Origin: Bettongia penicillata ogilbyi
Taxonomy: Eukaryota; Chordata; Mammalia; Diprotodontia; Potoroidae
Direction: 5' to 3'
Assembly: GCA_023548195.1 (NCBI GenBank)
Contig: JAJHZJ010000531.1
Coordinates: forward strand, 6,373,900 to 6,437,899
DNA: 64,000 nt
Made by a program: the position numbers and the translations under genes. Positions 42,296 through 54,274 of this stretch are shown here, in pieces (position 1 is the stretch's first letter; each line of letters opens with the position of its first letter). The notes beneath the pieces were generated by a model. That model searched no databases, was not told the DNA's origin, and was given only the letters and a program-made list of their open reading frames with translations.

Positions 42296-43239
42296 CAATC
42301 TTTTGATTTTGTTTGACTGATTCTTGAAGTCTCAGAGTCATTAGCATCCACTTGCCCAATGTTAATTTTTAAGGAATTATTTTCTTCAGTTAGCTTTTGT
42401 ATCTCCCTTTCCATTTGGCCAATTCCACTTTTTAAGTTGTTTTTTTTTTTTTAAGTCAGTTTTTGCGCTTCCTTTTCCAAGCTATTGCCTTTTTTTCTTG
42501 ATGGTCTTGTATAACTCTCGTTTTTTCTTCCAGTTTTTCTTCTACCTCTCTTATTTGACTTTTAAAATCCCTTTGAGCTCTTCCAGGAGGAATTTTTGGA
42601 CTTGGGACCAATTCATATTTCCTTTTGAGGCTTCACATGTAGGTGTTTTGACACTGTTGTCCTTTTCTGAGTTTGTGTTTTAATCTTTCCTGTCACTATA
42701 GTAGTTTTTGATGGTCAGGGCTTTGCTTGTTGGTTTGTTTCATGACTTTTAAAGTTAAACTCTGCTTTTGGGATATAGAGGGCACTGTCTCAAGCTTCTT
42801 GCCCCAGGGTCAGAAGCCTGGTCACTGGCTTGCTGCAGTGGCTCCCCTGTTGCACTGGGATCACCAGCCTTGTCGAGCCTGTTGCACTGGACATCAAAGG
42901 TTGGTAGCTCACTTGTTGTGTCCGGGCTGGAGACCTGGCACTTATCCACTGTGCCACTAGCCTGCTGAACTGGATTGTTCATTGTACTGCAGCTAAGGGT
43001 CTCCCACTAGCTTATCCAGACTCTGCCTTCCCTGGACTGTACTTCCCTTTAACCCAAGTAAGACATACCTGTCTTGCAGTCCTTATAAGTTACCTTGGGA
43101 TGGAAAGTTGTTTCACCCCATCCTTTTGTGGATTCTGTTGCTCAAGAATTCGTTTTGAGGCTTGACCTGAAATTATTTTGAGAGAAACTGGGGAGAACTT
43201 GACAACTTCCTGCCCTTCCCCTGCCATCTTGGCTCCTTT
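42296..43239 (-). mobile_element. L1/HAL1-lineage 5' fragment lacking its 3' end
   Basis: In sense it starts at 43239 with AAAGGAGCC, AAGATGGCAGG (plus gccatctt, 43223-43230), runs through a 5' UTR and the ORF1 coiled-coil coding region, and stops abruptly at 42296 with no A-tail. It is flanked by ATTAACTTAAAT (42284-42295) and ATTGACTTAAAT (43240-43251), a one-mismatch 12-bp repeat that looks like a TSD. Its ORF1 is diverged from HAL1-1 and broken. Confidence 0.65.
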
Positions 43240-43359
43240 ATTGACTTAAATAAAAAGCCTCTCCTCAGAACTATTTGCTGTGAAAAATAAAATAAAATTG
43301 TCCTATTAGTTTACTGCTCTCAGCAGTGTGGTCCTGAGAACATAAAGACAGCAAGATAT

Positions 43360-43520
43360 AGCAAAGTGTTGGTCTGTATGTCAGAAGACCTGGCCTCAGA
43401 CCTTGCCTTAGCAACTTCTTAGCTCTATGATGAATTTACCTCTCATAGCCTCAGTTTCCTCTTGTGTAAAATAGGAATAATTATGCATGTTTCCTACTTC
43501 ATAGGGTTGTTATTGTCACA
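43360..43520 (+). repeat. MIR
   Basis: gtcagaagacctggcctcag, cctcagtttcctcttgtgtaa, agggttgttatt in MIR order. Confidence 0.6.
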
Positions 43521-43534
43521 ATAGAATTAGAAGA

Positions 43535-43720
43535 AACCCTACAGATCATTCCAGTCCAACTTCCTCCTTTCATAGATAAGGAAACTATAGCCAGGAGAGG
43601 AAAAGTCATTTGCCAAAGGTTTCACAGCCAATTAGTGACAAAGCTAAGTGTAAAACCCAGGTCTCCTGATTCCTAGTTCATATTTCTTTCCACTAGATCA
43701 CGCAGCTACTGCTTCCTGGA
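43535..43720 (-). repeat. MIR
   Basis: gataaggaaactatagcc, gtcatttgccaaaggtttcac, aaacccaggtctcctgattcc is reversed MIR, back-to-back with the preceding one. Confidence 0.65.
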
Positions 43721-44104
43721 TTGTATATCTTCAATAACATCAAAATGTATTAGGAAGACCTACATGTAACAAGGTATCTTTATAATAAATATCAGTAGTA
43801 ATTAAGTTAGCTGATAGCATTAGTTCAGAAAGTTCTATGAAAAGGTAAGTCTCAGTTAAATTGACACCTAGTTAACATTCTTAAATGATGAGCCAGGAGT
43901 TTGGTTCTTTACATATCTATAAATACAGAAAAAAACATTTTATCCTAAAGATTTCAGTTCATTTCTTTATTTTTTCATTTCACTATTTTTAGTGCCACAT
44001 TTGATAGAAATCTTGAATAGAGCGACTATTGATTCTGCCTTTGCCAAAATATGGTATGCTTTGGGGATAGCTGCAAATTTTTTAAAAAAACCTTACAGGT
44101 TATT

Positions 44105-44340
44105 CACATCTGAATTCCCAGCTAATATCATAGAACGTTAGAGTTGGAAAGAACCTCAGACTCATCACTGCCTCTGAAGACCTGGGTTCAAATCTTAAAT
44201 CAAATTTCATATTATTTGTATAGCCTTGGGCATGTCACATAACCCCTCTGGTCTCACTTTCTTCATCTGTAAAATGAGAAGGTTGAAATAGATGATCTCT
44301 GAGGATACTGCCAGCTCTAAATCTGTGACTTTTGACTTCA
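44105..44340 (+). repeat. MIR
   Basis: gaagacctgggttcaaatc, gccttgggcatgtcacataac, ttcttcatctgtaaaatgag, atgatctctgaggatactgc: plus-strand MIR. Confidence 0.65.
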
Positions 44341-44839
44341 CACTGAAGCATGAATGTCCATCCCCTGCACCAGCCCAGACAGGTGTTGCCATTCAATCTC
44401 TGTTAAGATAACATCTTTTGCCCAAGAAATGATTTGTAGGTACTGAACAGATGTAATCTTCCAGAAATACAATGTGCATTGTATTCCTCTAACAACATCT
44501 AAGTAGTTTTAGAGAATGCCTTTGCCACCATAACCTTCCTAAATTTCTGTCAGAATATTATCAAAAGGTTTTTACACAAAATACAACTATATCAAAAGTT
44601 TCCCTCTAAGAATGATTGTGTTGCCATCTTTTCCCCCATCTTATCATTCCTTTTTCTATTCATGTTATTCAGAAACCAAGAATTTGGATGTTGTATTTTG
44701 GGATCAGAGGATCAACACTGGATCAGGTCATTCCCTAACCCAGAGATTTGAATCTCCTAATAAGCCAACCCAACATGAGCTACCAAAAAGACTAACTTAG
44801 GGGAACACCTAACTGTCTTGCATTTATTTCACTAGCAAC
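44341..44839. other. Unassigned stretch
   Basis: No gene or recognised repeat. Confidence 0.4.
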
Positions 44840-45215
44840 GTCCATCACAAAATTATAGAAGCCCAGAACTTCAGAGCTGGAGGGGATTTCAGTTTCACAG
44901 AACTTAGAAATGGAAAGGACCTAAGGGATTATCTCCATCTATATACTCATGAGAAATCTAGTCCAGAAAAATTGCCCAAGATCACACACAGGTGCTATGC
45001 AGTAGCACCAGAATTCGAAGTTAGGACCTCTGACTCTGATTCCAATACTCTTTCCAGTACAATTCCTAGTTTCAGCCTAAATAGGAATCCTCTATGCTGT
45101 CCTCATAAGTGTATCTTCAACCTCTATTTGAAGATATCCAATAATGAAGGATCTACTGCCTCCTGGCATAGCCCATTTTTACTTTGAACAGCATTAATTT
45201 TTAGAAAGTTTTGCA
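44840..45215 (-). repeat. MIR fragment followed by L3 fragment
   Basis: 44840-45060 is a reversed MIR-like body (aagatcacacacaggtg, gacctctgactctg). 45085-45215 (tctatttgaagatatcc, atctactgcctcctgg) is reversed L3 3' region. Confidence 0.55.
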
Positions 45216-45324
45216 TATTTTAAGGTAAAAATCATTGGTTTCAGGAAAGAGTCAGCATCAGAAACTACCTTTTCATCTCTAGCCAAGGGAAGGATAAGGG
45301 CAGGAGGAACAAGAAGCAGCTCAT

Positions 45325-45445
45325 CTCTCTCTCTCCCACTCCCTCTCTCTCTTGCGCCCTCTTCCTTTCTCTCTCCCTCTCTCCCCCTCCATCTCTCCCT
45401 CTTTCCCTCTCCTCCCCTCCTTCCCTCCCTGCCCTTGCCCATGAC
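45325..45445. repeat. Pyrimidine-rich low-complexity tract
   Basis: CTCT, CCCT and CTTT units; the source of spurious Arg/Glu-rich minus-strand frames. Confidence 0.9.
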
Positions 45446-45593
45446 TTATGATAATGTTTCTGATTACTTCTGGAAGAAGACATCAACAGTGCCCTCAGAG
45501 AGAAGGGGCTAAGACAGCATGGTCTTGATTATCAGAGCATTGTTACCTACCATTATGCCACACTTGGAGATGCTTCTTTCTCCCTCCCTGCCC

Positions 45594-45753
45594 CAATCAC
45601 AGCATCTCAGAATTGAAAAGAGTCTGAGATAGCATTGAGTTCAACCTAGGTCTGAGCCCGAATTCCCCACAACAGTATGCCTGTCAGGTGGATATCCAGC
45701 CTTTCCTAGAAGACTTGGGATGATCTCATCATCTCTAAGGCTACCCATCCTAG
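45594..45753 (-). mobile_element. L3/CR1 3' region, left part (split by HAL1-5)
   Basis: atctcagaattgaaaagag, ccgaattccccacaacag, atccagcctttcctagaag, then tagacagttct: reversed L3. It resumes exactly at 48583-48975 (acagttctcattcttagg). Confidence 0.75.
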
Positions 45754-45761
45754 ACAGTTCT
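45754..45761. repeat. TSD of HAL1-5 (left copy; right copy 48583-48590)
   Basis: ACAGTTCT is present on both sides. The join restores a continuous L3 reading. Confidence 0.75.
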
Positions 45762-48582
45762 TTTTTTTGTTTGTTTGTTTTTGTTTTTTTTTAAATATAA
45801 ACTTATTTATTTAACTTTTTACATTCATTTTCACAAAATTTTGGGTTCCAAATTTTCTCCCCATTTGTCCCCCCCCCATCCCAATACACCAAACATTCTA
45901 ATTTCCCCTATCACCAATCTGCTCTCTTCTATCCCTCCCTTCTCTTGTCCCCATCTTCTCTTTTGTCCTGTAGGGCCAGATGACTTTCTATCCCCCATTA
46001 ACTGTATTTCTTATTTCCTAGTAGCAAGAAAAATACTCAACAGCTGTTCCTAAAACTTTGAGTTCCAAATTCTCCCCATCCTTCCCTCCTCACCCATTCC
46101 CTTTGGGAAGGCAGGCAATTCAATATAGGCCCTATCTGTGTAGTTTTGCAAATGACTTCCATAATAGTCGTGTTGTGTAAGACTAACTGTATTTCCCCCT
46201 ATCCTATCCTGCCCCCCCCATTGATTCTATTCTGTCTTTTGATCCTGTCCCTCCCTGAGTGTTGACTTCAAATTGCTCCCTCCTCCCATTGCCCTCCCTT
46301 CCATCATCCCCCCCACCCTGCTTATCTCCTTCTCCCCTACATTCCTGTATTGTAAGATAGGTTTTCATACCAAAATGAGTGTGCATTTTATTCCTTCCTT
46401 TAGTCAAATGTGATGAGGGTAAACTTCATGTTTTTTTCTCAGCTCTCCTCTTTTTCCCTCCACTAAAAAGTGTCCTGCTTGCCTCCTGAATGAGAGATAA
46501 TTTACCCCATTCCATTTCATCCTCTCTCCTCCCACTACATTTCTCTCTCACCGTTTACCTTAATTTCTTTTAAGATATGGTCCCATCCTATTCAATTCAC
46601 TCTGTGCTCTCTGTCTCTGTATGTGCATGTATGTGTGTATGTATGTGCATGCACACGTGTACATGTGTGTGTGTGTGTATGTGTGTGTGGTCCCACCAAC
46701 TACCCAGATACTGAAAAGTTTCAAGAGTTACAAATATTGTCTTTCCATGTAGGAATGTAAACAGTTCACCTTTGGTAAGTCCCTTATGACTTCTCTTTGC
46801 TGTTTACTTTTTCATGCTGCTTCTCATTCTTGTGTTTGAAAGTCAAATTTTCTTTTCAGCTCTGGTCTTGTCATCAAGAATGCTTGAAAGTCCTCTATTT
46901 CATTGAAAGACCATATTTTCCCCTGAAATATTATACTCAGTTTTGCTGGGTAGGTGATTCTTGGTGTGAGTCCTAGTTCCTTTGACTTCTGGAATATCCT
47001 ATTCCATTCCCTTCGATCCCTTAATGTAGAAGCTGCTAGATCTTGAGTTATCCTGATTTTATTTCCACAGTACTGGAATTGTTTCTTTCTAGCTGCTTGC
47101 AAGATTTTCTCCTTGACCTGGGAATTCTGGAATTTGGCCACAATGTTCCTAGGAGTTTCTCTTTTTGGATCTCTTTCAGGCGGTGATCGGTGGATTCCTT
47201 CAATACTTATTTTGCCCTCTGGTTCTAGAATATCAGGGCAGTTTTCCTTGATAATTTCATGAAGGATGATATCTAGGCTCTTTTTTTGATCATGGCTTTC
47301 AGGTAGTCCCATAATTTTTAAATTGTCTCTCCTGGATCTATTTTCCAGGTCAATTGTTTTTCCCATGAGATATTTCACATTCTCTTCCATTTTTTCATTC
47401 TTTTGGTTTTGTTTGGTGATTTCTTGGTTTTTCAGAAAGTCATTGGCCTTGATCTGTTCCATTATAATCTTGAGAGAACTATTATCTTCAGTGAGCTTTT
47501 GAATCTCTTTTTCCATTTGGCTCATTCTGCTTTTGAAAGCATTCTTCTCCTCATAGGCTTTTTGAACCTCTTTTGCCAATTGAGTGAGCCTGTTTTTCAA
47601 GGTGTTATTTTCTTCAGCGTTTTTTGGGTCTCCTTTAGCAAGGTATTGACCCATTTTTCATGCTTTTCTTGCATCTCTCTCATTTCTCTTCCCAGTTTTT
47701 CCTCCACCTGTCTAACTTGATTTTCAAAATCCTTTTTGAGCTTTTCCATGGCCTGAGCCCATTGGATATGTATTTTGGATGTTTGGGATAGAGAGGCCTT
47801 GACTTCTATGTCTTTCCCTGATGATAAGCAGTATTCCTCATCATCAGAAATGAAAGGTGGGAACATCTGTTCCCCAAGAAAATAACCTTCTATGGTCTTA
47901 TTTTTCTTCCCTTTTCTGGGTATTTTCCCAGCCAGTTTCTTGACTTCTGAGATTCCTCTTCACCCCCACCTCACCAGTGCTCGGGGTCTACGATTCAAAT
48001 GCTGCTCCCCAGTCTCAGGGCTTTCAGCGGTGGGGAGGAGCTGCTACTCAGTGAGAGATTAAGTACTGCTGCTCAGGTGCTGACAGGGACACTTCCCAGG
48101 CTCAATTCCCTCTGGGGGTGTACGTGGAGATCTTCAGTAATGGCCCTGAGCTCCTTCCTGCTCCAGGAATTCTGGGGCACTGCTGCCCCTGCCGCTGCCT
48201 CTGCTGCTTCCCAAGGGGGCCCGAGTCACAGAGACACCCCGCTCCCCTCTCAGCCAGCCCAGAAGTCTCACTCACTGACCTGGAGCGCCTGTGGGTGGAG
48301 GGACCTTCGCGGCTGCAGGAGATTCTGTCCCTGAAGACTGCTCGGATCTGCTCCTCTGGGGCCTCACGGCCAGGGCTGGGTTCTGCTGTCCTGTGCGCAA
48401 CGGACCTTTGGGGTCGGTTTTTCAGGGCTCTCTGGAACGGAAATCTCCTCCACTGTATTGATGCACAGCTTGCACTACTCTAGAATTTGTGGGGAGTTCT
48501 TTTTACAGGAAATTTATGGGCTGTGGGTTCCGGAGCTAGCATATGTGAGTCTTTTTCCTCCGCCATTTTGGCTCCTCCCCTT
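45762..48582 (-). mobile_element. HAL1-5, full-length half-LINE-1
   Basis: In sense it begins at 48582 with GGGGAGGAGCC and AAAATGGCGG, has a GC-rich 5' UTR, ORF1 (47923-46824), a 3' UTR with TG microsatellite, and an A-rich tail containing CAAA repeats (45762-45795). ORF2 is absent. The AAGATGG motif carries one change (gccatttt, 48562-48569). Confidence 0.82.
46824..47923 (-). pseudogene. HAL1-5 ORF1, nearly intact, one main frameshift
   Basis: The initiator codon is ATA (47923-47921) where HAL1-1 has ATG. The reading continues PRKGKKNKTIEGYFLGEQ into an open frame (47866-47597). A frameshift at about 47620-47640 moves it into a second frame (47654-46824, 276 codons) with the coiled coil, RRM (SRRDNLKIMGLPESH) and the complete C-terminus ending in FDFQTQE. 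Only the start change and the single frameshift prevent a roughly 365-residue protein. Confidence 0.78.
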
Positions 48583-48975
48583 ACAGTTCTCATTCTTAGG
48601 GTGGTCTTGTTTGCATTAGAGTGAAGTTTGCTGCATCAGCTGCTATCTGTTGTTCCTGCTCCTATATTCTAGGACTAAGAAGTTAAAATCTAATTTCCTT
48701 TCCACATGCTAGTCCTTCAAGTGTTTGAACACAGTTATGTGGTCCCTTCCTCCACATTCCAGGTCATCCCTTCATCGGGCCAAATATTCAGTGCCTTAAG
48801 CTAATGACATACTCTTCAGTCCCTTCATCATGTGGGTTTCCCTCCTCTGAATGGGCTCTCATTTGCAACATCTCCTCTAAAGTACGGAACCCAGAGTTGA
48901 GCACAATGATATGGCCTGACCAGGGTAGAATAAATAAACTCGATTACCTTTCTTTGTTCTAGACAATGCTTTTCT
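48583..48975 (-). mobile_element. L3/CR1 3' region, right part
   Basis: gtttgaacacagttatgtgg, tttccctcctctgaatggg, acggaacccagagttgagc, gatatggcctgaccaggg follow the reversed L3 order, continuing the part at 45594-45753. Confidence 0.75.
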
Positions 48976-49380
48976 TCTTCCTTCCTTCCCTTATAGAAAG
49001 AATGTAGAAGAATGGCACTTATCCTTCCTCATGACTTATGCTTAAGAAAGCATTCTCCTGATGTACGTCATATCTATGAGGTCAGTGCTTCCATCTAAAA
49101 ATGAAACAGTACAAGAAATACACAAGATGTACTCAAAGCATGTCAAATTGGCAAAGTTGGTGGTTGATGTCCCTAACTTGCCTTTTCTGTGCCCTTTTCT
49201 CCTACTTAACTCATCACTGCCCCTGTATCTTTCCTGCCACTAAAGAAAATTGTTTCAAAAATTAATTTATGCGAGATGCTAGCGACTTATTATGTTGCCC
49301 TTTCTATGAGTATTTGCATTTTAAAAGAGGGCAATAAGGAGAAGACCATACTTAACCCAAAAATTTCAATCTCATAACAA
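48976..49380. other. Unassigned stretch
   Basis: No gene or recognised repeat. Confidence 0.4.
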
Positions 49381-49384
49381 AGAG

Positions 49385-49545
49385 TAGGATTTAGATATGG
49401 TAGAAATCATAAAGACCACCTAGCTTGCAGTTCTCATTTTACAAATGAAGAAACTGAGGCTCTAGAATCTTGTTTTGTCCAAGATCATAGAGGTAGTAAG
49501 TGGCAGGGCTGGCATTCAAATCTAGGTCCTCTGGTGCAAATACAG
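49385..49545 (-). repeat. MIR
   Basis: ttctcattttacaaatgaagaaactgagg-type text, caagatcatagaggtag, gtggcagggctggcattc is reversed MIR. Confidence 0.7.
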
Positions 49546-49599
49546 TGCTCTTCTCATCCAAGGATTCCGGTACTCAAAAGCGGTGCTCCTCTTGCTAAG

Positions 49600-49835
49600 A
49601 GAGGCAGTGGAATATTGGAAAGAGAATTGGCCTCAAAATCAGAAGACCTGAGATCTAATTCTAGCTCCAAACTAATTAGCAGCATAACCTTGAATTTAGT
49701 CTCCCTGACCTTCTGTTTATTTATCTGTCAAGTGGGGATAATTAATGCATGTCCTGTATATCTCATAGTCTTCCTGAAAGGATTAAATTAAATGACATCT
49801 GTAAAAATGCCTTGAGACAATATTGCAATATAAAA
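49600..49835 (+). repeat. MIR
   Basis: gaggcagtggaatattgg, agaagacctgagatctaattc, ttatctgtcaagtgggg, acatctgtaaaaatgcc: plus-strand MIR. Confidence 0.65.
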
Positions 49836-50109
49836 CCTTGCATTTTGCTAAGTTGTAATTAATATTGGTTTGATGAGAAAACTCTAGCATAAATTGGTAA
49901 TAACAACAATGGAAAAATAGTGTTGTGGGGATTTTTTAAAATTATAACATCTAATATATTGCCCCCCTGCCCTCCACTTTAGAAGTCAGACCTTGAAGGC
50001 TCCCAACTCTCCTTTTGGGATGTTCTCTTAGTTGTACCAGTGCAAGCAAAGATGCTAGCCATTATGAATGAGGAAGTAGAACTGCTAGGCCCAAAACTAA
50101 TAACCATTA

Positions 50110-50390
50110 GTGGAGTGCTTTAGAGGACAACTAGTTGGCACCATGGTGCATAGAGTGTTAGGCCTTTAATGAAAAAGACTCATCTTCCTGAGTTCAATCT
50201 TACCCCAGACACTTACTAGGTGTGTGACCCTGGCCAAGTCACTTAACTCTGTTTGCCTCAGTTTCCTATTCTGTAAAATGAACTGGAAAAGGAAATGGCA
50301 AACCACTCCAGTCCCTTTACCAAGAAAACCCCAAATGGGGTCACAAAGAGTCAGATATGAACTAAATGACTGAACAACAGAGAGTTTTGG
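50110..50390 (+). mobile_element. tRNA-head / RTE-tail SINE
   Basis: ctagttggcaccatggtgc, agactcatcttcctgagttc, tgtgaccctggccaagtcac, aaggaaatggcaaaccac, aatggggtcacaaagag. About 20 bp of extra body sequence lies near 50180. Confidence 0.75.
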
Positions 50391-50639
50391 AAGAAAGGAC
50401 TTTTTCCTTCTTAAAGAGATAATTTATGCCCACTGGCTAAAGACTAAGGAATATCACACAGAATGCAACGAGGAGATTCATAATGGATGTGTAGACTGCA
50501 TATAATCAATGAGGAACTTTGAAGAACAATGGTAAAAATGTCATCAATGTATATGTATGGATAATAGAAATTGTTTAATAGGAGGAGAAATAGGGCTGGC
50601 CATTTGGAAAGGGGAAGGGGTGACATGGAGGGGAAGGGA

Positions 50640-50875
50640 AGAAGTCATTATTGATGCCTACCATGTATCAGGTTGCAGACAGTATTCAATTTAATGCTCA
50701 CAATAATCCTGTGAGGCAAGTATCATTATTATTCCAATTTTACCGTTGAGGAAACTGAGGCAGATGGAGATTAAGGGACTTGTCCAGGTGACATAGCTAC
50801 AAAGTATCTGAGGATGGATTTGAACTCAAGTCTTCTTGAATCCAGACCCACCACTCTTTTCACTGAGCCATGTTG
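50640..50875 (-). repeat. MIR, nearly complete
   Basis: cacaataatcctgtgagg, aggaaactgaggcagatgg, gtatctgaggatggatttg is reversed MIR, directly followed by a SINE. Confidence 0.7.
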
Positions 50876-51090
50876 ACTCTTCTTTGTGACCCCATTTGGG
50901 GTGTTCTTGGCAAATATAATGGACTGGTTTACCATTTCCTTCTCCAGCTCATTTTACAAATGAGAAAATGAAACAAACAGGGTTAAATGACTTGCTCAGG
51001 GTCACACAGCTAGTAAGTATCTGAGATTTGAACTCAGGAAGATTAATCTTCCTGAGTCTAGGACTTACACTCTAACCACTGTAAAAATCG
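50876..51090 (-). mobile_element. tRNA-head / RTE-tail SINE
   Basis: tttgtgaccccatttgggg, ccatttccttctccagc, ttgctcagggtcacacagc, gatttgaactcaggaag; reversed orientation. Confidence 0.78.
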
Positions 51091-51169
51091 TACCATAAAA
51101 AAATTAGAAAAGAGTGGAAAGCTAATCTTTCCCAAGGATGGAGGGGAGAAAAATTCTTTTTTTTTAATT

Positions 51170-52215
51170 TTTAATTTTTTTGAGAAAAATTTTTAATCAA
51201 CTACAAAGGGAATCATAAAAGATAAACAAGATAATATTGATTACATATAATTTTTAAAGTTTTTGCATAAATAAAAGAATTATGCCCAGAATATGATGAA
51301 AAATAAGGATAGAGGAAAAAAAAACCTTGCATTCAACAGTCTCTGCAAAAGTCTGACACACAAAGCTTATAGGGAATTAACACAAATTTATAAGAAAAGT
51401 TCCATTCTCAAATGGTTATGTAAGATCGTAGGTAGGATCATAGATTTAGACCTAGAAAGATCTCCAAAGTCATCCAGTCCAATTCTCTCATTTAAAATTA
51501 AGGAAAATTAAGCCCACAGGGAGAAGTTACCTGCCCACGATCTTCAGGTAGTAAGTGGCAAAACTGAGATTTAAATCCAGGTCTTCTGACTGCAGCCCCA
51601 CTAGAATTTTCACTGCAATAAGCCATCTCCCAGGATATGAATAACAGTTATCAAAAAAAGAAACACAAGCTATTAATAATCACTTGAAAAGTGTTCAAAA
51701 TAATCAATAATCAGAGAAATGCACATCAAAACCACTCTAAGGTACCAAATTATTACCAGTAAAAATGCTAAGAAGGTGACAAAATTTAATTTTGAAGTCA
51801 ATGCCAATTCACTGTTCACTGAGCTCTGAATTGATTTGATCATTTTGGAAAGCGTAGTTGCAATTTAAGTTATAAAAATTATTATACCTTTCATCTAGCA
51901 TTCAACTTTAAGGTTTATACCCTTAAGAATTTATTGACAACAGAAAGGAAGGGACCTATTTGTACAAAAATAAAGGGCATCAATTTTATTCCATAATGTG
52001 TCAAAATTGGAAACTATCTATGGGCCCTTCAATTAGTGCATGGTTAAATAAATTATAGTTTGTGGATGTAATGAAATATGACAAATATGAAAAATACAAA
52101 GAAACATGAGAAGATATATGAAGATAAATAGGATGAAAGGAGTGGAAGAGCAATATACTCTTTGACTTCAGCTGTGAAAAGCTTAGCAAAATCATGCTAA
52201 GTTATGAATAGAAAT
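51170..52215 (+). mobile_element. Old L1 ORF2 C-terminal and 3' region, split by a MIR-like piece
   Basis: gaattaacacaaatttataag, aatcagagaaatgcacatc, accactctaaggtacc and later tcaaaattggaaactatc match the coding strand of L1 ORF2 near its C-terminus. A MIR-like piece occupies 51430-51625. There is no open frame of note. Confidence 0.65.
51430..51625 (-). repeat. MIR-like piece inside old L1
   Basis: gatcatagatttagacc, aagtcatccagtccaattctc, agtaagtggcaaaactgag, ccaggtcttctgactgc is reversed MIR. Confidence 0.65.
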
Positions 52216-52620
52216 GTTTTTGAAGTTATTACACAGTCTTCATTTTTATCATCAATTAGATAGAAGAAGGGTGTTATTACATGTCCACTTGTTTGCAACC
52301 ACTTTTTCATGTTGTTTTGCTTAATCTTTTAGGAGGCTTAAAGAGCTTTTAGTTTTGTTTCATTTATCCTTTGGTTTTGCTTATCAAAAATCATTTTAAA
52401 AGACTCAGTGGTTGTATGTCAAAGATATAAACAGTTAAATTAATATTTATAGCCTAAAAACTGTGCAAGTCTTGGTGTTCTCTGCCCTCTCTTTGGATAC
52501 TCTGCCACCATCACTGCAGAAGTAAAAAGCAGCCACATATACCAGAGAGAGCTAAAGAGACTTCACTCAGCTATGTAGACAGGATTGCCATCCACTGCAA
52601 GCTATAAAAGCTGTTGATTG
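52216..52620. other. Unassigned; possible RTE 5' UTR at 52470-52620
   Basis: Bases 52485-52530 (accatcactgcagaagtaaaaag) resemble the RTE leader near 17040-17070 on the minus strand. Nothing else recognised. Confidence 0.3.
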
Positions 52621-52621
52621 T

Positions 52622-52828
52622 CTAGGTCAGAAGTGTCAAAGCAACTGGCCACAAAGGAACCATAACACTCATGAGTGCTGCCAGAACCAGATTAAAGTAT
52701 AATTGGAAAATATTTAATAACATAAATAATAAGGCAATACAACATAGGTGATGTTGGTTTGTGGCTTTCTAAGTCAACATACAGCCCACAAGATTTTGTT
52801 TCTATTTCAGTTTGATACTGCTAATCTA
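52622..52828. mobile_element. Candidate hAT-type MITE with GTGTCAAA / TTTGATAC termini
   Basis: The left end agaagtgtcaaagcaac and right end cagtttgatactgctaatc are imperfect inverted repeats about 200 bp apart. No coding region inside. Confidence 0.45.
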
Positions 52829-53119
52829 GCCTATGATGTACAAGACTAGATGACTTCTGAGTTATAAATCTGTGTAACCATGAAAAATTCAATTACTAAA
52901 GTACTTCAAAAGAAACCAAGTGATCTACAATTATCAAATTAAAAACAAAACAAATTTGTCCCCCAAATTAAGAATTCTTTGTTTAGAAGGAAAAAATAAG
53001 AGGGTTGAAGGACAGAATCTTGGTGCAAACTCGTAAGTAAGATGATATAGATACAGGTGATAAAGCAGCAAAGGAGACAGACAAGAAATAGTCAGACAGA
53101 TGTAAGAACCAGGAGACAT

Positions 53120-53345
53120 TATTGTTGCTATTAACTCGTGTCTGACTCTTTGTGACCCCACTTGGGGTTTTCTTGGCAAAGATACTGGAGTGGTTTGTCA
53201 TTTCTTTCTCCAGCTCACCTTACAGATGAGAAAACTGAGGCAAAGAGGGTTAAGTGACTTGCCAAGGGTTATAGCACATATCTGAGGCCAAATTTGAACT
53301 CAGGAAGATGAGTCTTCCAGACTCCAGGCCCACCTAGCTGTCCTG
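53120..53345 (-). mobile_element. tRNA-head / RTE-tail SINE
   Basis: aactcgtgtctgactctttg, gaccccacttggggttttc, aagatactggagtggtttg, gacttgccaagggtta, cccacctagctgtcc. The body is shortened at 53275. Confidence 0.8.
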
Positions 53346-54115
53346 AACCAAGAAAGAGCAGTGTTACAAAACCCTAGGGAGGGAGAGTGTGCAAAAAGGG
53401 AAATTGGTCAACAATATCAAATACAGCAGATTGGCTAAGTAGGATAAGGCCCGAGAAAAGACCAGTGGATCTGGCAATTACAAGATGATCCCTAACTTTG
53501 GAGATAGCAATCCCACTTGAGTTACAAGGCTTGAAGTTGAATTTCAAAGGTTTGAGGAGTTAATGAGAGGAAGAGAAGGAGAGGTCATAATTGCCCAGAG
53601 CTTTTTCAAAGGAAAGGGGTGAGATATATAGGAAGCTATTGAAAAGATGATAGTGTCTAGTGAAGTTTTTTGGTTTTTTTAAATGATGAAGACTTTGGCA
53701 AGTTTGAAATCAGGAGGGAAGGAATTAGTAAATACAGAGAGGTTAAAGATGAGGATAGAGATAAAGAAAGACTGAGTCAAAGAGTCAAAGAGGTAAGGTT
53801 AGAATTGTAGTCTGTTGGAGAAAATCAGTAGGAGTGGAGAGGCTCTGCACACATGGTTGACCTAGATGGAGAGAAGGGCCACTTTGTTAGAGGCTAGTGA
53901 AAAGAGAAAAAAGTAAGGGATGATGTCAAGCCATTCTGAGTTGAAGAAGAAAGGAATCTCATGTCAAATGACCTCAAGGCAAAACTCCTCAACTAAGTGA
54001 GAAGGGAGAGGGGTTGGTGTAGAAGCATTCTTTGAAGAGAGAAGAGAAGATTTGGATCAACTTCATCTGGAGTGAGATAGGGAATCATTTAAGTGATGAG
54101 GATCCAGGTGAGGTT
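53346..54115 (+). repeat. Ancient purine-rich long repeat, second locus
   Basis: gtcaacaatatcaaatacagc, agaccagtggatctggc, gccagagctttttcaaagg-type text, then gatgtcaagccattctgag, ctcaactaagtgagaag, which parallels 34140-34370. Class not determined. Confidence 0.5.
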
Positions 54116-54274
54116 GTATAACATGCATTTTTAATGTAACTAACTAGGTATATCCATGTACCTAAATTAGCATTTTGTGAGACTTCTTCCAGCTGTCATC
54201 AGATAGCTCTGTGGTCAAGAAAGGAAGTGATGGACATGTATACCAGTGGCACCCGCTAAATGTCAGGAGATCTG

